Shown here one piece after another: positions 1 through 8,414 of a stretch of DNA of 64,000 nucleotides (its first letter is position 1; every line of letters begins with the position of its first letter). The stretch covers positions 2,046,001-2,110,000 of the forward strand of contig NZ_CP043732.1 in assembly GCF_014084045.1 (NCBI RefSeq), in the 5' to 3' direction. Origin of the DNA: Microbacterium esteraromaticum (GTDB lineage: Bacteria > Actinomycetota > Actinomycetes > Actinomycetales > Microbacteriaceae). Made by a program: the position numbers and the translations under genes. Below the pieces are notes generated by a model. The model was not told the DNA's origin. It was given only the letters and a program-made list of their open reading frames with translations, and searched no databases.

Positions 1-1270
1 CAGCGGTCACTGCACCGGCTGCGGCTGCGGCATCCCGAGGCGGCACCAGCTGGAACACCGCGTGCGCGCGATCCATCATCGCGCGGGCCGACCACAGGGC
101 GGCCGACACGGGCGCCAGTGCGTCCCGCTGCGCCCGTGATGCCGGGCCGAGGGCGGTCTCGACGATGCGCGACGCGTGCTCCAGGTCGCCGATCATCCAA
201 GCCGCGCGAGCGCGCCGTGCCGCGAGTGCATCTTCATCGGCCCCGCTCGCGATGGCGCTGTCGTACAGCTCCAGCGCGCGTCGTGGCGATGCGGTCAGCA
301 GGCGGTCGGCGGTCTCGGTGATCGAGTCCGCGAGACGGGCACTGCGGATGGGCCTGATGTCGTCGCGCTGCGCGACGTGCTCGGGGAACCGGGTCGAGAG
401 CTCGATCAGACGCTGGGTCGATATCGTGCCGCAGACGACCGATCGCACCAGCGGCGAAGCTCCGCCGTTGGCCAGAAGCAGCCCCTCCGCATGACCGCGT
501 GCGATCAGGGTCTCGACGTCCGCCTGTCCCGCACGTCGGTCGTCGGTCGCCGCGGAAACCCCTTCGTCGACGAGGCACACCTCCTCGACGAGCTCACGCA
601 GAGCGGTCGGCACCGTGCTGAGGCGGTGCGCGATCAGCTCGCCGAGCGCCTCGTCGAGCTCGTCGTGATCACCGTCGTGGCCGCAGTCACGGGCGTCGTG
701 ATGCTGCAGCGCCGCGGCGACGAGCCAGGCCACTCCGCAGGTGCGCTCGAGGATGTGATCGATGCACGCGTCGAGCATGATCCTCTCGTGCATCGCGAGG
801 TGATCGAGGATGTCGGAGCGCGAGACGTGGCCGAGAACGACGGCAGGTGCATCCTGCTCCAGCCTCGTCGTGATCGCCCGTGCCGCGCTGGACGCGGGCC
901 ACGGCCTGCTCGCGACGATCAGCGAGGCGGTGGGATCGTCCGCCCGCAGCGCGATGAGCCTCAGCTGTTCATCGGAGAGCAGATGCAGATCGTCGACGAG
1001 CAGCACGTGCTCTGCCGGCAGCGGGTCGTCATCGACGTCGTGCAGCAGGCGCACCACGCGCGACTGCCGGTGGAGCAGGTCACGCAGCCGCTGCAGGACG
1101 GTCGACTTGCCGGAACCGGCGGTGCCGATCAGTGCGGCGCGCGCGATGCCGGATCCGATGCCTTCGACGAGAGGGCGCAGCTGCCGATCCCACGCCAAGG
1201 GGAAGGGAGCGGAGGCGCCGTCGAACTCGAGTTCGTCGAGTGCGGTGAGCGCGGAGGATGAGTGTGACAT
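1..1270 (-). CDS. Partial AAA-type ATPase, LuxR-like regulator (3' end outside window)
   Basis: The reading frame opens with ATG at 1270 and runs off the window edge without a stop, so at least 423 residues are encoded and the C-terminus is missing. A Walker A motif (GTAGSGKST, residues 49-57) and a Walker B motif (HVLLVDD, residues 88-94) are clear, followed by an Ala/Arg/Leu-rich helical region. This is the pattern of large AAA/STAND-type regulators of the LuxR/MalT kind, which usually end in a LuxR HTH; that part is not visible, so regulator is an inference. It starts 21 nt after the stop of the Hsp70-like gene upstream, so the two are probably co-transcribed. A plain signalling ATPase without a DNA-binding domain is the alternative. 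Confidence 0.75.
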   Translation of the reverse strand, partial: MSHSSSALTALDELEFDGASAPFPLAWDRQLRPLVEGIGSGIARAALIGTAGSGKSTVLQRLRDLLHRQSRVVRLLHDVDDDPLPAEHVLLVDDLHLLSDEQLRLIALRADDPTASLIVASRPWPASSAARAITTRLEQDAPAVVLGHVSRSDILDHLAMHERIMLDACIDHILERTCGVAWLVAAALQHHDARDCGHDGDHDELDEALGELIAHRLSTVPTALRELVEEVCLVDEGVSAATDDRRAGQADVETLIARGHAEGLLLANGGASPLVRSVVCGTISTQRLIELSTRFPEHVAQRDDIRPIRSARLADSITETADRLLTASPRRALELYDSAIASGADEDALAARRARAAWMIGDLEHASRIVETALGPASRAQRDALAPVSAALWSARAMMDRAHAVFQLVPPRDAAAAAGAVTA

Positions 1271-1291
1271 GGCGTCGGGGGCCGCCTTTCG

Positions 1292-3058
1292 TCATGATGC
1301 CGTCGCTTCCGTGGACGACGGGGCTGCGGGTGCGGGGGGTGCGGGTTCCGGCGGATCCGGTGTGGGTTCGGTGGCGGACGGGGGAGTGGTCGGCTGCGGC
1401 TCGGGGGAGGGCTCCGGACCCGAGGCGGGTTCGGTGGTCGGCGCAGTCGTGGGCTCGGGGGTCGGCTCCTGCGTGGGATCGGGAGTGGGGTCTGGCTCCG
1501 GGATGGGTGTCGGGTCCGGCGTCGGATCGGGGGTCGGCTCGGGACCCTGGTCCGCGGGTGCGGGGTCGGTCGGCGCATCCGCAGCGCGCACCGGCGGGGC
1601 GGACGGGCCGGCATCCGGAGTCGTCGTCGCAGAGCCGCTCGCCTCCGCCGTGTCCGAGTCGGGGGCGGCGATCGCGGGGCCGCCCCCGCGCGAGGTGCGC
1701 GGCGGCGCATCCTCGCCGCTGCGCGCACCGGGTGCATCCGGCTGAGCTGCCTGCTGTCTGTCCGGCTGCGGGGCGAGGGCCCCGCTGCTGTATCCGTCCG
1801 CGCGGCGGACGAGGCTCAGCTCGGCGGCACCCGAGGCATCGTCGTGGCTCGCGCCCTCCGCGGCATCGGAGCCGCCCAGCGGCGTCGCCGAGCTGAACAC
1901 GACGCCGGCTGCGATCACCACCGCTGCCGCCGCCAGCGTGGCGGCGACGCCGTACGGGATGCGCAGGTGCCACCGCCGTGCCGGTCGGGTCGTCCTCTGC
2001 TGATCCGCCTCGATCGGGGCCGGCTCCACGGGCACAGGGACGGTCGTGGCCGGCATCCGCTCCCAGCTCAGCTCTGCGGCGCCGAGCGCTGCGGCGAACT
2101 GCGGATCCTCCGGAAGGCGCAGCGGACGATCGAGGCGCTCCGAGAGCATCTGGGCTGCCAGGGGCAGCCGCGCCGAGCCGCCGATCAGTGTGATCTCGGT
2201 GACGTCCTCCGGCTCGAGAGCCGCGCGCTCGAGCATCGCCTCGAGCGCTCCGACCGTGCGTGCCACCACGTCCGATGTCAGCGTCTCGAACTCGGCGCGC
2301 GTCAGTCGCAGCCGTTCATGCCGCCCGGCGACGTCGACCGAGAGCGCGGCATCCGAGCGGAACGAGAGCTCTTCCTTGGCCGCCGCGACCTCTGCCCCAT
2401 GGGCGGAGCCGGGGACGAGCGCGTCCACGTGGGCTCGCACGGCGGCATCCAGGTCGATGCCACCGAGAGGAGCGACGAGCGGCTCGTCGATGAGGCGGCG
2501 GCCGCGCAGCGCGCTCGCCTCGAGGGTCTGCGCCCCGAGGTCGTAGACGGCGGTGATGCCGGTGCGATCCTGCGCACCCGCTGCCGCCACCGCAGCCGGC
2601 ACGAAGGTGACGTCGTCGAGCGCCATCTCGTGCAGACGCCGGCGCACGGCATCGATCCTGTGCCCTGACCACGAGGTGGGGTGCACGACCGCCACAGCGC
2701 CGGGCAGCGCACCCGCCTCGGACGCAGACCTCTCGACGATCCACGCGACCATGCGCGCGAAGAGCTCGGCGGCGGTCACGGCGAAACCTCCTACGACGAG
2801 CGGTGTGCCGTCGCCGACCTCTCGGGTCAGGTCGCGGACCAGGCGCTCTGGCCGCGCGGCACCGCACTCGACGGCCTCGTCGCCGAAGCGCACGTCCCCG
2901 TCGTCCGTGATGAACACCGCCGCCGGCATCACGAAGCCCTCGCGCATCAGCGCGAGCCGCTTGCCCTGCACCCCTCCGTGCGCCCCATCGCCGTGCGTGA
3001 CCGCTTTCACACAGGTCATGCCTGCGTCGAGCGCGAGGGCGAACCGTGATTCGCTCAT
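1292..3058 (-). CDS. Hsp70-like ATPase with membrane anchor and Pro/Thr-rich tail
   Basis: This 588-residue protein has an actin/Hsp70 ATPase fold at the N-terminus: a phosphate-1 motif (LALDAGMTCVKAV), a degenerate phosphate-2 motif (VYDLGAQTLEAS) and an adenosine motif (ITLIGGSARLPL). After about residue 365 the substrate-binding domain of a true DnaK is missing. Instead there is one hydrophobic span (about 370-390) and a roughly 180-residue tail rich in Pro, Thr, Asp and Glu (repeated PTPDPTP-like units), presumably outside the cell. I chose the ATG at 3058 (MSESRF) because it directly precedes the ATPase motif; an in-frame ATG about 16 codons upstream is possible. It is not a general chaperone. 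A sensory or cell-envelope role with the adjoining ATPase is an inference. Confidence 0.8.
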   Translation of the reverse strand: MSESRFALALDAGMTCVKAVTHGDGAHGGVQGKRLALMREGFVMPAAVFITDDGDVRFGDEAVECGAARPERLVRDLTREVGDGTPLVVGGFAVTAAELFARMVAWIVERSASEAGALPGAVAVVHPTSWSGHRIDAVRRRLHEMALDDVTFVPAAVAAAGAQDRTGITAVYDLGAQTLEASALRGRRLIDEPLVAPLGGIDLDAAVRAHVDALVPGSAHGAEVAAAKEELSFRSDAALSVDVAGRHERLRLTRAEFETLTSDVVARTVGALEAMLERAALEPEDVTEITLIGGSARLPLAAQMLSERLDRPLRLPEDPQFAAALGAAELSWERMPATTVPVPVEPAPIEADQQRTTRPARRWHLRIPYGVAATLAAAAVVIAAGVVFSSATPLGGSDAAEGASHDDASGAAELSLVRRADGYSSGALAPQPDRQQAAQPDAPGARSGEDAPPRTSRGGGPAIAAPDSDTAEASGSATTTPDAGPSAPPVRAADAPTDPAPADQGPEPTPDPTPDPTPIPEPDPTPDPTQEPTPEPTTAPTTEPASGPEPSPEPQPTTPPSATEPTPDPPEPAPPAPAAPSSTEATAS

Positions 3059-3223
3059 CGTCCCGTCGTCTTTCCCCAGTCTCCGAGAATCGGATGCCGC
3101 CACCATACGCCCATCGCCCAGGCGGCGGTAGGGGGTTTCTACCGGGGTAACCAGGGGGTGCGCACGGGGATCGGTCGGCGCCGGCCCGGGGGCGGTGCCG
3201 CGCCCGAACGGGACACGCGCCGC

Positions 3224-3229
3224 TAGGCT
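3224..3229 (+). promoter_or_regulatory. -10 hexamer TAGGCT of rarD, leaderless
   Basis: TAGGCT ends 6 nt before the GTG start at 3236, so transcription should begin at or next to the start codon. No Shine-Dalgarno is present. Confidence 0.6.
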
Positions 3230-3235
3230 TGATCG

Positions 3236-4159
3236 GTGAGCACGAGGAACCTCGGAGTCGCCTGCACCGTCGGCGCCTATCTGATCTGGGGTGTGCTGCC
3301 GCTGTACTTCCTCGCCCTGGTGCCGACCGGCGCGTGGGAGGTCGTCGCCTGGCGGGTGCTGCTCTCGTTCGTCTTCTGCCTGATCCTTCTCACGGTCATG
3401 CGCGGCTGGCCTGCTCTCATCGCCATCATCCGGCAGCCGAGCCTCCTGGGCTGGACGGCGCTCGCCGGAGTGCTCATCTACATCAACTGGCAGACGTTCC
3501 TCATCGGTACCCTCACCGGCCACGTCATCGAGACCAGCCTCGGGTACTTCATCAACCCGATCTTCACCGTGCTGCTCGGCGTGTTCGTGCTGCGCGAGCG
3601 CGTGCGCCGGCTGCAGTGGGCCGCGATCGGCATCGCCGCGCTCGCGGTGATCGTGATCGTCGTCGCCTACGGCTCGTTCCCCTGGATCGCACTGACGCTG
3701 ACCGCGTCGTTCGGGGTCTACGGTCTCGTCAAGAAGCGGATCGGCGCAGCCGTCGACGCCACGAGCGGCCTCACGCTCGAATCGTTCTGGCTCATCCCCA
3801 TCGCCGTGGTGACGCTCATCGTCGTCGCACAGACCGACGGGATCACCTTCGGGCAGGTCTCACCGCTGCACACCCTGCTCGTCGCGGGCGCGGGAATCGC
3901 CACCGCCGTGCCGCTGCTGCTCTTCGCCGCGGGGACGCGGCGCATCGACCTCAGTCTGGTCGGGATGCTGCAGTTCATCACCCCGATCATGCAGTTCGTC
4001 GTGGGGTGGGCACTGCTGGGCGAGCCCATGCCGCTCGAGCGCTGGATCGGCTTCATCCTCGTCTGGATCGCCATCGTCGTCTTCGTCGCCGACCTGCTGC
4101 TGCACAGCCGCCGATCGCACGCCGGCTCGCCCGCGACAGCGCCCGTCGACCTGGTCTGA
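3236..4159 (+). CDS. rarD: EamA-family transporter RarD
   Basis: This 307-residue protein has about ten hydrophobic spans and the RarD signature region near the N-terminus (GAYLIWGVLPLYF), with a central YINWQTFLIGT segment and a C-terminal PIMQFVVGWALLGE segment typical of the family. RarD proteins are inner-membrane members of the drug/metabolite transporter superfamily; some are linked to chloramphenicol sensitivity, but the natural substrate is unknown. Translation starts at GTG 3236 without a ribosome binding site, consistent with the TAGGCT hexamer just upstream. The gene stands alone, divergent from the Hsp70-like gene, and is followed by the promoter region of the amino acid binding protein. 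Confidence 0.88.
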   Translation: MSTRNLGVACTVGAYLIWGVLPLYFLALVPTGAWEVVAWRVLLSFVFCLILLTVMRGWPALIAIIRQPSLLGWTALAGVLIYINWQTFLIGTLTGHVIETSLGYFINPIFTVLLGVFVLRERVRRLQWAAIGIAALAVIVIVVAYGSFPWIALTLTASFGVYGLVKKRIGAAVDATSGLTLESFWLIPIAVVTLIVVAQTDGITFGQVSPLHTLLVAGAGIATAVPLLLFAAGTRRIDLSLVGMLQFITPIMQFVVGWALLGEPMPLERWIGFILVWIAIVVFVADLLLHSRRSHAGSPATAPVDLV

Positions 4160-4208
4160 CGCGCCCCGTCGCTCCGATGCGGATCGTTAGGCGACCGAGA
4201 CAGAAGCG

Positions 4209-4264
4209 TCGACACCACCGGCATATCAGCCAATAGGGTGAGATCACCCGAAGTGGATATCCAC
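4209..4264 (+). promoter_or_regulatory. Promoter with two perfect dyads before the ABC binding-protein gene
   Basis: A -10-like TAGGGT lies at 4234-4239, with a weak TCGACA at 4209-4214 as the -35. Two perfect dyads overlap or follow it: GGGTGA-GA-TCACCC (4236-4249) and GTGGATATCCAC (4253-4264). Both end before the ribosome binding site (AAGGGAG), which fits operator sites for a local regulator that is not in the window. Confidence 0.45.
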
Positions 4265-4287
4265 GTTCAGTTACGCAAGGGAGCAAC

Positions 4288-5550
4288 ATGAACGCATTGA
4301 AGGGCTCGCGTCCGGCGAGGATCTTCGCGGCGGCTGCGATGGTCAGCGCGTCCGCACTCATCATCGCGGGCTGCAGCAGCACGCCCGCCGAGAACCCGTC
4401 CGGCGACGACGGCAAGAAGCCGGCCGCCGACCTCACGCTGAAGCTCGGCTCGCTGCTTCCGCAGACCGGCTCGCTGGCCTTCCTCGGCCCGCCCATGGAG
4501 TCCGGCGTCGGCCTCGCCGTCAAGGAGATCAACGACGCGGATGCCGGCATCACCGTCGAGCTGACGGCTGAGGACGAGGGCGACACCGACACCAAGGCGT
4601 ACGAGACCTCGATCACCAAGCTGCAGGGCGCAGACGTCACCGCGATGGTCGGAGCAGCGGCATCCGGTGTCTCTCGACTGATCCTCGACGGAAACGTCAG
4701 CGCGGGGGTCCTCCAGATCTCGGCGTCGAACACCGGCCCCGACTTCACCGACTGGGAGGACAACGGACTCTACTTCCGCACCGCCCCCAGCGACCTGCTG
4801 CAGGGCGAGGTGCTCGGCAACCTGATCGCCGAGGACAACCGCAAGACGCTCGGCATCATCTACCAGAACGACGCCTACGGCACCGGCCTCGACGCCGCCA
4901 TCAAGGAGACGTTCGAAGCGGCAGGCGGCGAGGTCGTCGCCGAGGCGTCGTTCAACGTCGGCGACGCGCAGTTCGACGCACAGGTCGAGACCATCAAGGC
5001 CGCGAACCCCGATGCCGTCGCGATCGTCTCGTTCGACCAGTTCAAGACCATCGGACCGCTGCTGGTGAACGCGGGCATCACGGCCGACAAGTTCTACATG
5101 GTCGACGGGAACCTGTCGGACTACGGCACCGAGATGCCCGTCTCGCTCGAGGGCGCGCAGGGCACCAAGGCCGGTCCCGTGCTCGAGGACGACTTCGTCG
5201 AGCGCATCCAGGCGTACTGGACGGGTGAGGGCAACGCCGAGGTGAAGGACTTCACCTACATGGGCGAGGCCTACGACGCCGCGATCCTCGTGGCACTCGC
5301 CGCGCTGGCCGCCGGCTCGACCGAGGGCGCCGACATCGCCGCCAAGATGCAGGAGGTCTCGGGCGGATCCGGCGACGGTGAGAAGTGCACCACGTTCGCC
5401 GAGTGCGCCAAGATCATCAACGACGGGGGCACCGCCGACTACGACGGCTACTCCGGCGAGGTGACCTTCGACGAGGCGGGCGACCCGCAGGGCGCCACGA
5501 TCGGCATCTACAAGTACAAGGCCGACAACACCATCGAGCGCACCAACTGA
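4288..5550 (+). CDS. Branched-chain amino acid ABC transporter substrate-binding lipoprotein
   Basis: This 420-residue protein starts with a lipoprotein signal peptide whose lipobox (IIAGC) places the modified cysteine at residue 29. The mature part is a type I periplasmic binding protein of the LivJ/LivK group, with the typical LGSLLPQTGSLAFLGPP opening and YQNDAYGTGLD in the second lobe. It should capture branched-chain or related amino acids at the cell surface and deliver them to the LivHMGF complex encoded convergently just downstream. The ATG at 4288 is preceded by a good ribosome binding site (AAGGGAG). Ligand specificity cannot be read from the sequence; urea, amide or aromatic ligands also occur in this family. 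Confidence 0.9.
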   Translation: MNALKGSRPARIFAAAAMVSASALIIAGCSSTPAENPSGDDGKKPAADLTLKLGSLLPQTGSLAFLGPPMESGVGLAVKEINDADAGITVELTAEDEGDTDTKAYETSITKLQGADVTAMVGAAASGVSRLILDGNVSAGVLQISASNTGPDFTDWEDNGLYFRTAPSDLLQGEVLGNLIAEDNRKTLGIIYQNDAYGTGLDAAIKETFEAAGGEVVAEASFNVGDAQFDAQVETIKAANPDAVAIVSFDQFKTIGPLLVNAGITADKFYMVDGNLSDYGTEMPVSLEGAQGTKAGPVLEDDFVERIQAYWTGEGNAEVKDFTYMGEAYDAAILVALAALAAGSTEGADIAAKMQEVSGGSGDGEKCTTFAECAKIINDGGTADYDGYSGEVTFDEAGDPQGATIGIYKYKADNTIERTN

Positions 5551-5563
5551 CACCGCTCACGCA

Positions 5564-5595
5564 GAAGGCCCCGGATGCTCGCATCCGGGGCCTTC
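5564..5595. terminator. Bidirectional hairpin terminator between the binding-protein gene and livF
   Basis: A perfect 15-bp inverted repeat (GAAGGCCCCGGATGC and its complement, 2-nt centre) lies between the converging genes, so it can serve both strands. Confidence 0.85.
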
Positions 5596-5650
5596 TCGCT
5601 GTCAGGGCCTGCGCGGCGTCGAGCGCGTGTCGAGCGCCGCGCTGGCGCCG

Positions 5651-6415
5651 TCAGGCCGCGTCCTGGCCCAGCGTTCCCAGGTACAGGCCGATGACCTTCG
5701 GATCGTTCAGCAGGTCGCGGCCGGTGCCCTCGTAGGCGTCGCGGCCCTGGTCGAGAACGTAGCCGCGGTCGCAGATCTGCAGGCAGCGGCGGGCGTTCTG
5801 CTCCACCATGATCGTCGTCACGCCCGCCTTGTTGATGTCGGAGACGCGGATGAACGCGTCGTCCTGGCGGACGGGGGAGAGGCCGGCCGACGGCTCGTCG
5901 AGCAGCAGGACCGAAGGGTCCATCATCAGAGCGCGGGACATCGCCACCATCTGGCGCTCACCACCCGACAGGGAGCCGGCGCGCTGGCCGAGCCGCTTGC
6001 CCAGCTCGGCGAAGATGCTGCTGACGAACTCGAGCCGTTCGGCGTAGATCTTCGGGTTCTGATACAGCCCCATCTGCAGGTTCTCGGCGATCGTCAGCGA
6101 CGGGAACACGTTGTTCGTCTGCGGCACGAACGCCACGCCGCGCCCCACGAGCTTGTCGGCCTTGAGCCCGACGATGCTCTCCCCGTTCACGGTGATGTCG
6201 CCCTTGCGCACGTTCACCATGCCGAAGATCGACTTCAGCAGCGTCGACTTGCCCGCGCCGTTCGGCCCGATGATGCCGATCAGCTCACCCTGACGGGCAA
6301 CGAGGTTCGCCCCGTTGAGGATGTTCACCCCCGGAAGGTAGCCGGCATGCACGTCGGTCAGCTCGACGACGACATCGCCGTGGGCGACCTCGGGGGAGGA
6401 GTTCTCGGCATCCAT
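5651..6415 (-). CDS. livF: Branched-chain amino acid ABC transporter ATPase LivF
   Basis: This 254-residue ABC ATPase has Walker A GPNGAGKS at 50-57, the signature LSGGE at 149-153, a Walker B (SVLLLDEPSAGL) and the TIMVEQNA switch region characteristic of LivF. With LivG it drives uptake through LivH and LivM. The start ATG at 6415 overlaps the TGA of livG by one base (TGATG), implying translational coupling as the last gene of livHMGF. Much longer upstream extensions of the frame are shadow of livG. The C-terminus (LYLGTLGQDAA) is of normal length. Confidence 0.92.
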   Translation of the reverse strand: MDAENSSPEVAHGDVVVELTDVHAGYLPGVNILNGANLVARQGELIGIIGPNGAGKSTLLKSIFGMVNVRKGDITVNGESIVGLKADKLVGRGVAFVPQTNNVFPSLTIAENLQMGLYQNPKIYAERLEFVSSIFAELGKRLGQRAGSLSGGERQMVAMSRALMMDPSVLLLDEPSAGLSPVRQDDAFIRVSDINKAGVTTIMVEQNARRCLQICDRGYVLDQGRDAYEGTGRDLLNDPKVIGLYLGTLGQDAA

Positions 6416-7446
6416 CACTTCTTCTCCTCTTCGCCGTCGGATCCGGCATCCAACTCGGCTTCCGCCTCGGCCTCGATCTTCTCCCGGATGCGCGTCGCTG
6501 TGGCGCTCGAGGCGTCGCCCGCCGCCACGGGGATGCGCCCGGTGACCGCTCCGAGATCGACGTCCTGGTGGGCGCCGAGGTACGCGTCGACGACGGCCGG
6601 GTCCTCCATGACCGTCTCGGGCGGGCCCTCGGCGACGACACGGCCTTCGGCCATCACGATCACCCAGTCGGCGATGTGGCGCACCATGTGCATGTCGTGC
6701 TCGACGAAGAGCACGGTCATGCCCTGCTCCTTGAGGTCGAGGATGTGGTCGAGCAGGGACTGCGTGAGTGCGGGGTTGACCCCGGCCATCGGCTCGTCGA
6801 GCATCACGAGCTGGGGGTCGCTCATCAGCGCCCTGGCCATCTCGAGGAGCTTGCGCTGACCGCCCGAGAGCGATGCGGCGAAGTCCTTCTCCTTGGCGTC
6901 CAGCTTGAACCGGCGCAGCAGCTCGCGGGCGCGCTCCTCGATCTCGGCCTCCTGCCGACGCCACAGCGCCGGGATCAGGCTGGACCAGAAGCCCTCGCCG
7001 CGCTGCTTGGTGGCGCCGAGCTTCATGTTCTCGAGCACGGTCAGCAGCGACAGTGACTTGGTGAGCTGGAAGGTGCGCACCTGCCCCATGCGGGCGACCT
7101 TGAACGAGGGGACGCCCGAGAGGTTCTTCCCGTCGAAGCTCCAGGTGCCGCTGTTCGGCTTGTCGAAGCCGCAGAGCAGGTTGAACAGGGTCGTCTTGCC
7201 CGCGCCGTTGGGGCCGATGAGCGCGGTGATCGCGCCTCGCGGCACCTCGACGTGCTCGACGTTGACGGCGGTCAGGCCGCCGAAGTGCCGCTCCACCGCG
7301 TCGACGACGAGGATCGGGTCGACCTTCGCGACGCCGGGGGCGGCGGGGCCCTTCGCGAGCCCCGTCGTCTTCGGACGCCGGACGCTGCCGGTCACCGGCG
7401 CCGCGTCGGCGTCGGGAACCTGCTCGGGGGTGTTCTCACTTGACAA
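6415..7446 (-). CDS. livG: Branched-chain amino acid ABC transporter ATPase LivG, extended termini
   Basis: This 343-residue protein is longer than the usual LivG (about 255). The core has Walker A GPNGAGKT (78-85), the LivG-type insert with RTFQLTKSLSLLTVLENM, the signature LSGGQRKLLEMARAL and Walker B LVMLDEPMAGVNP. The excess consists of a 44-residue N-terminal extension rich in Pro and Ala and an acidic C-terminal tail (repeated EAEAE, ending GEEEKK); neither has a recognisable domain. The start at 7446 lies inside the 3' end of livM (11-nt overlap), so translation is coupled. It supplies one of the two nucleotide-binding subunits of the importer. Confidence 0.92.
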   Translation of the reverse strand: MSSENTPEQVPDADAAPVTGSVRRPKTTGLAKGPAAPGVAKVDPILVVDAVERHFGGLTAVNVEHVEVPRGAITALIGPNGAGKTTLFNLLCGFDKPNSGTWSFDGKNLSGVPSFKVARMGQVRTFQLTKSLSLLTVLENMKLGATKQRGEGFWSSLIPALWRRQEAEIEERARELLRRFKLDAKEKDFAASLSGGQRKLLEMARALMSDPQLVMLDEPMAGVNPALTQSLLDHILDLKEQGMTVLFVEHDMHMVRHIADWVIVMAEGRVVAEGPPETVMEDPAVVDAYLGAHQDVDLGAVTGRIPVAAGDASSATATRIREKIEAEAEAELDAGSDGEEEKK

Positions 7447-8413
7447 AGGTCATCTCCCTCTTGTCTCCGAGGATGCCCTGCGGGCGGAAGATCACGAGCA
7501 GCATCAGCGCCACGCCCACGAAGATGAACACGAGGGTCGAGGCCTGGCTGTCGGACATCGGCAGCATTCCGCTGCGCGCCATGCTCGGCAGCAGGTTGGC
7601 GAGGAACGCGAACACGACCCAGAACAGGATCGCGCCGAGCGTGGGTCCGAAGACGGTCGCCGCCCCGCCGAGCAGCAGGATCGTCCACAGGAAGAAGGTC
7701 AGCGAGGTCGTGTAGCTGCCCGGCACGACCGCCGAGGGGAGCACGAACACGATGCCGCCGGCCGCGCCGATCACGCCGCCGACGACGAGCGCCTGCATCT
7801 TGTAGGCGAACACGTTCTTGCCCAGCGAGCGCACGGCGTCCTCGTCCTCGCGGATGCCCTTGAGCACACGACCCCAGGGACTGCGCATGAGGGCCCACAC
7901 GAGCAGCACCGCGAGCGCCAGCACGATCACGCCGAACACGCGGTTCCACAGATCGTTGGCCGTGTACGTCCACGGGCCGAAGCCGTAGGTGCCGGCGGGG
8001 AACGGGTTGGCGTCGCGGAACCCGCCGTTGTACTGGGCGAGGCCGTCGGCCGAGTTGGTCCACTCGTCGAACAGCTGAGTGGTGAACAGCAGGCGCACGA
8101 TCTCGCCCGCCGCGATGGTCGCGATGGCGAGGTAGTCGGCGCGCAGGCGCAGGGTCGGGATGCCGAGCAGCACGGCGAACAGGGCGCCGCCGAGCAGCCC
8201 GATCAGCATGCCCACCCACCAGGGCCACCCGAAGCTGAGCACCGAGATCGCGTAGCCGTAGCCGCCGACGGCCATGAAGGCCGCCATGCCGAAGTTCAGC
8301 AGGCCCGCGTAGCCGAAGTGCACGGCGAGTCCGGTCGCGGCCAGCGCGTAGGCGATGGTCACGGGGCTGAACAGGTAGACGGCCGTGTTGGAGAAGATGC
8401 TTCCGAAGTCCAT
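7436..8413 (-). CDS. livM: Branched-chain amino acid ABC transporter permease LivM
   Basis: This 325-residue integral membrane protein has about eight to nine hydrophobic spans and the LivM-type motifs HFGYAGLLNFGMAAF near the N-terminus and SPWGRVLKGIREDEDAV in the large cytoplasmic loop, which contacts the ATPases. The ATG at 8413 lies one base after the livH stop. A long exported loop (GLAQYNGGFRDANPFPAGTYGFG) is visible between spans, as in many actinobacterial LivM proteins. It pairs with LivH to form the translocation channel. Confidence 0.9.
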   Translation of the reverse strand: MDFGSIFSNTAVYLFSPVTIAYALAATGLAVHFGYAGLLNFGMAAFMAVGGYGYAISVLSFGWPWWVGMLIGLLGGALFAVLLGIPTLRLRADYLAIATIAAGEIVRLLFTTQLFDEWTNSADGLAQYNGGFRDANPFPAGTYGFGPWTYTANDLWNRVFGVIVLALAVLLVWALMRSPWGRVLKGIREDEDAVRSLGKNVFAYKMQALVVGGVIGAAGGIVFVLPSAVVPGSYTTSLTFFLWTILLLGGAATVFGPTLGAILFWVVFAFLANLLPSMARSGMLPMSDSQASTLVFIFVGVALMLLVIFRPQGILGDKREMTFVK

Positions 8414-8414
8414 G

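Noticed and set aside
1292..1740. Repeated G/C-rich units that look like a minisatellite or CRISPR
   Set aside because: They encode the Pro/Thr/Asp-rich tail of the Hsp70-like protein; there are no regular spacers.
1844..3131. Long plus-strand ORFs opposite the Hsp70-like gene
   Set aside because: They are Arg-rich mirror frames of a well-supported minus-strand gene, with no motif and no ribosome binding site.
3128..3170. GGTT...AACC and G-rich sequence between the Hsp70-like gene and rarD as an operator
   Set aside because: The arms are only 4 nt and G-runs are common in this GC-rich gap; too weak to call.
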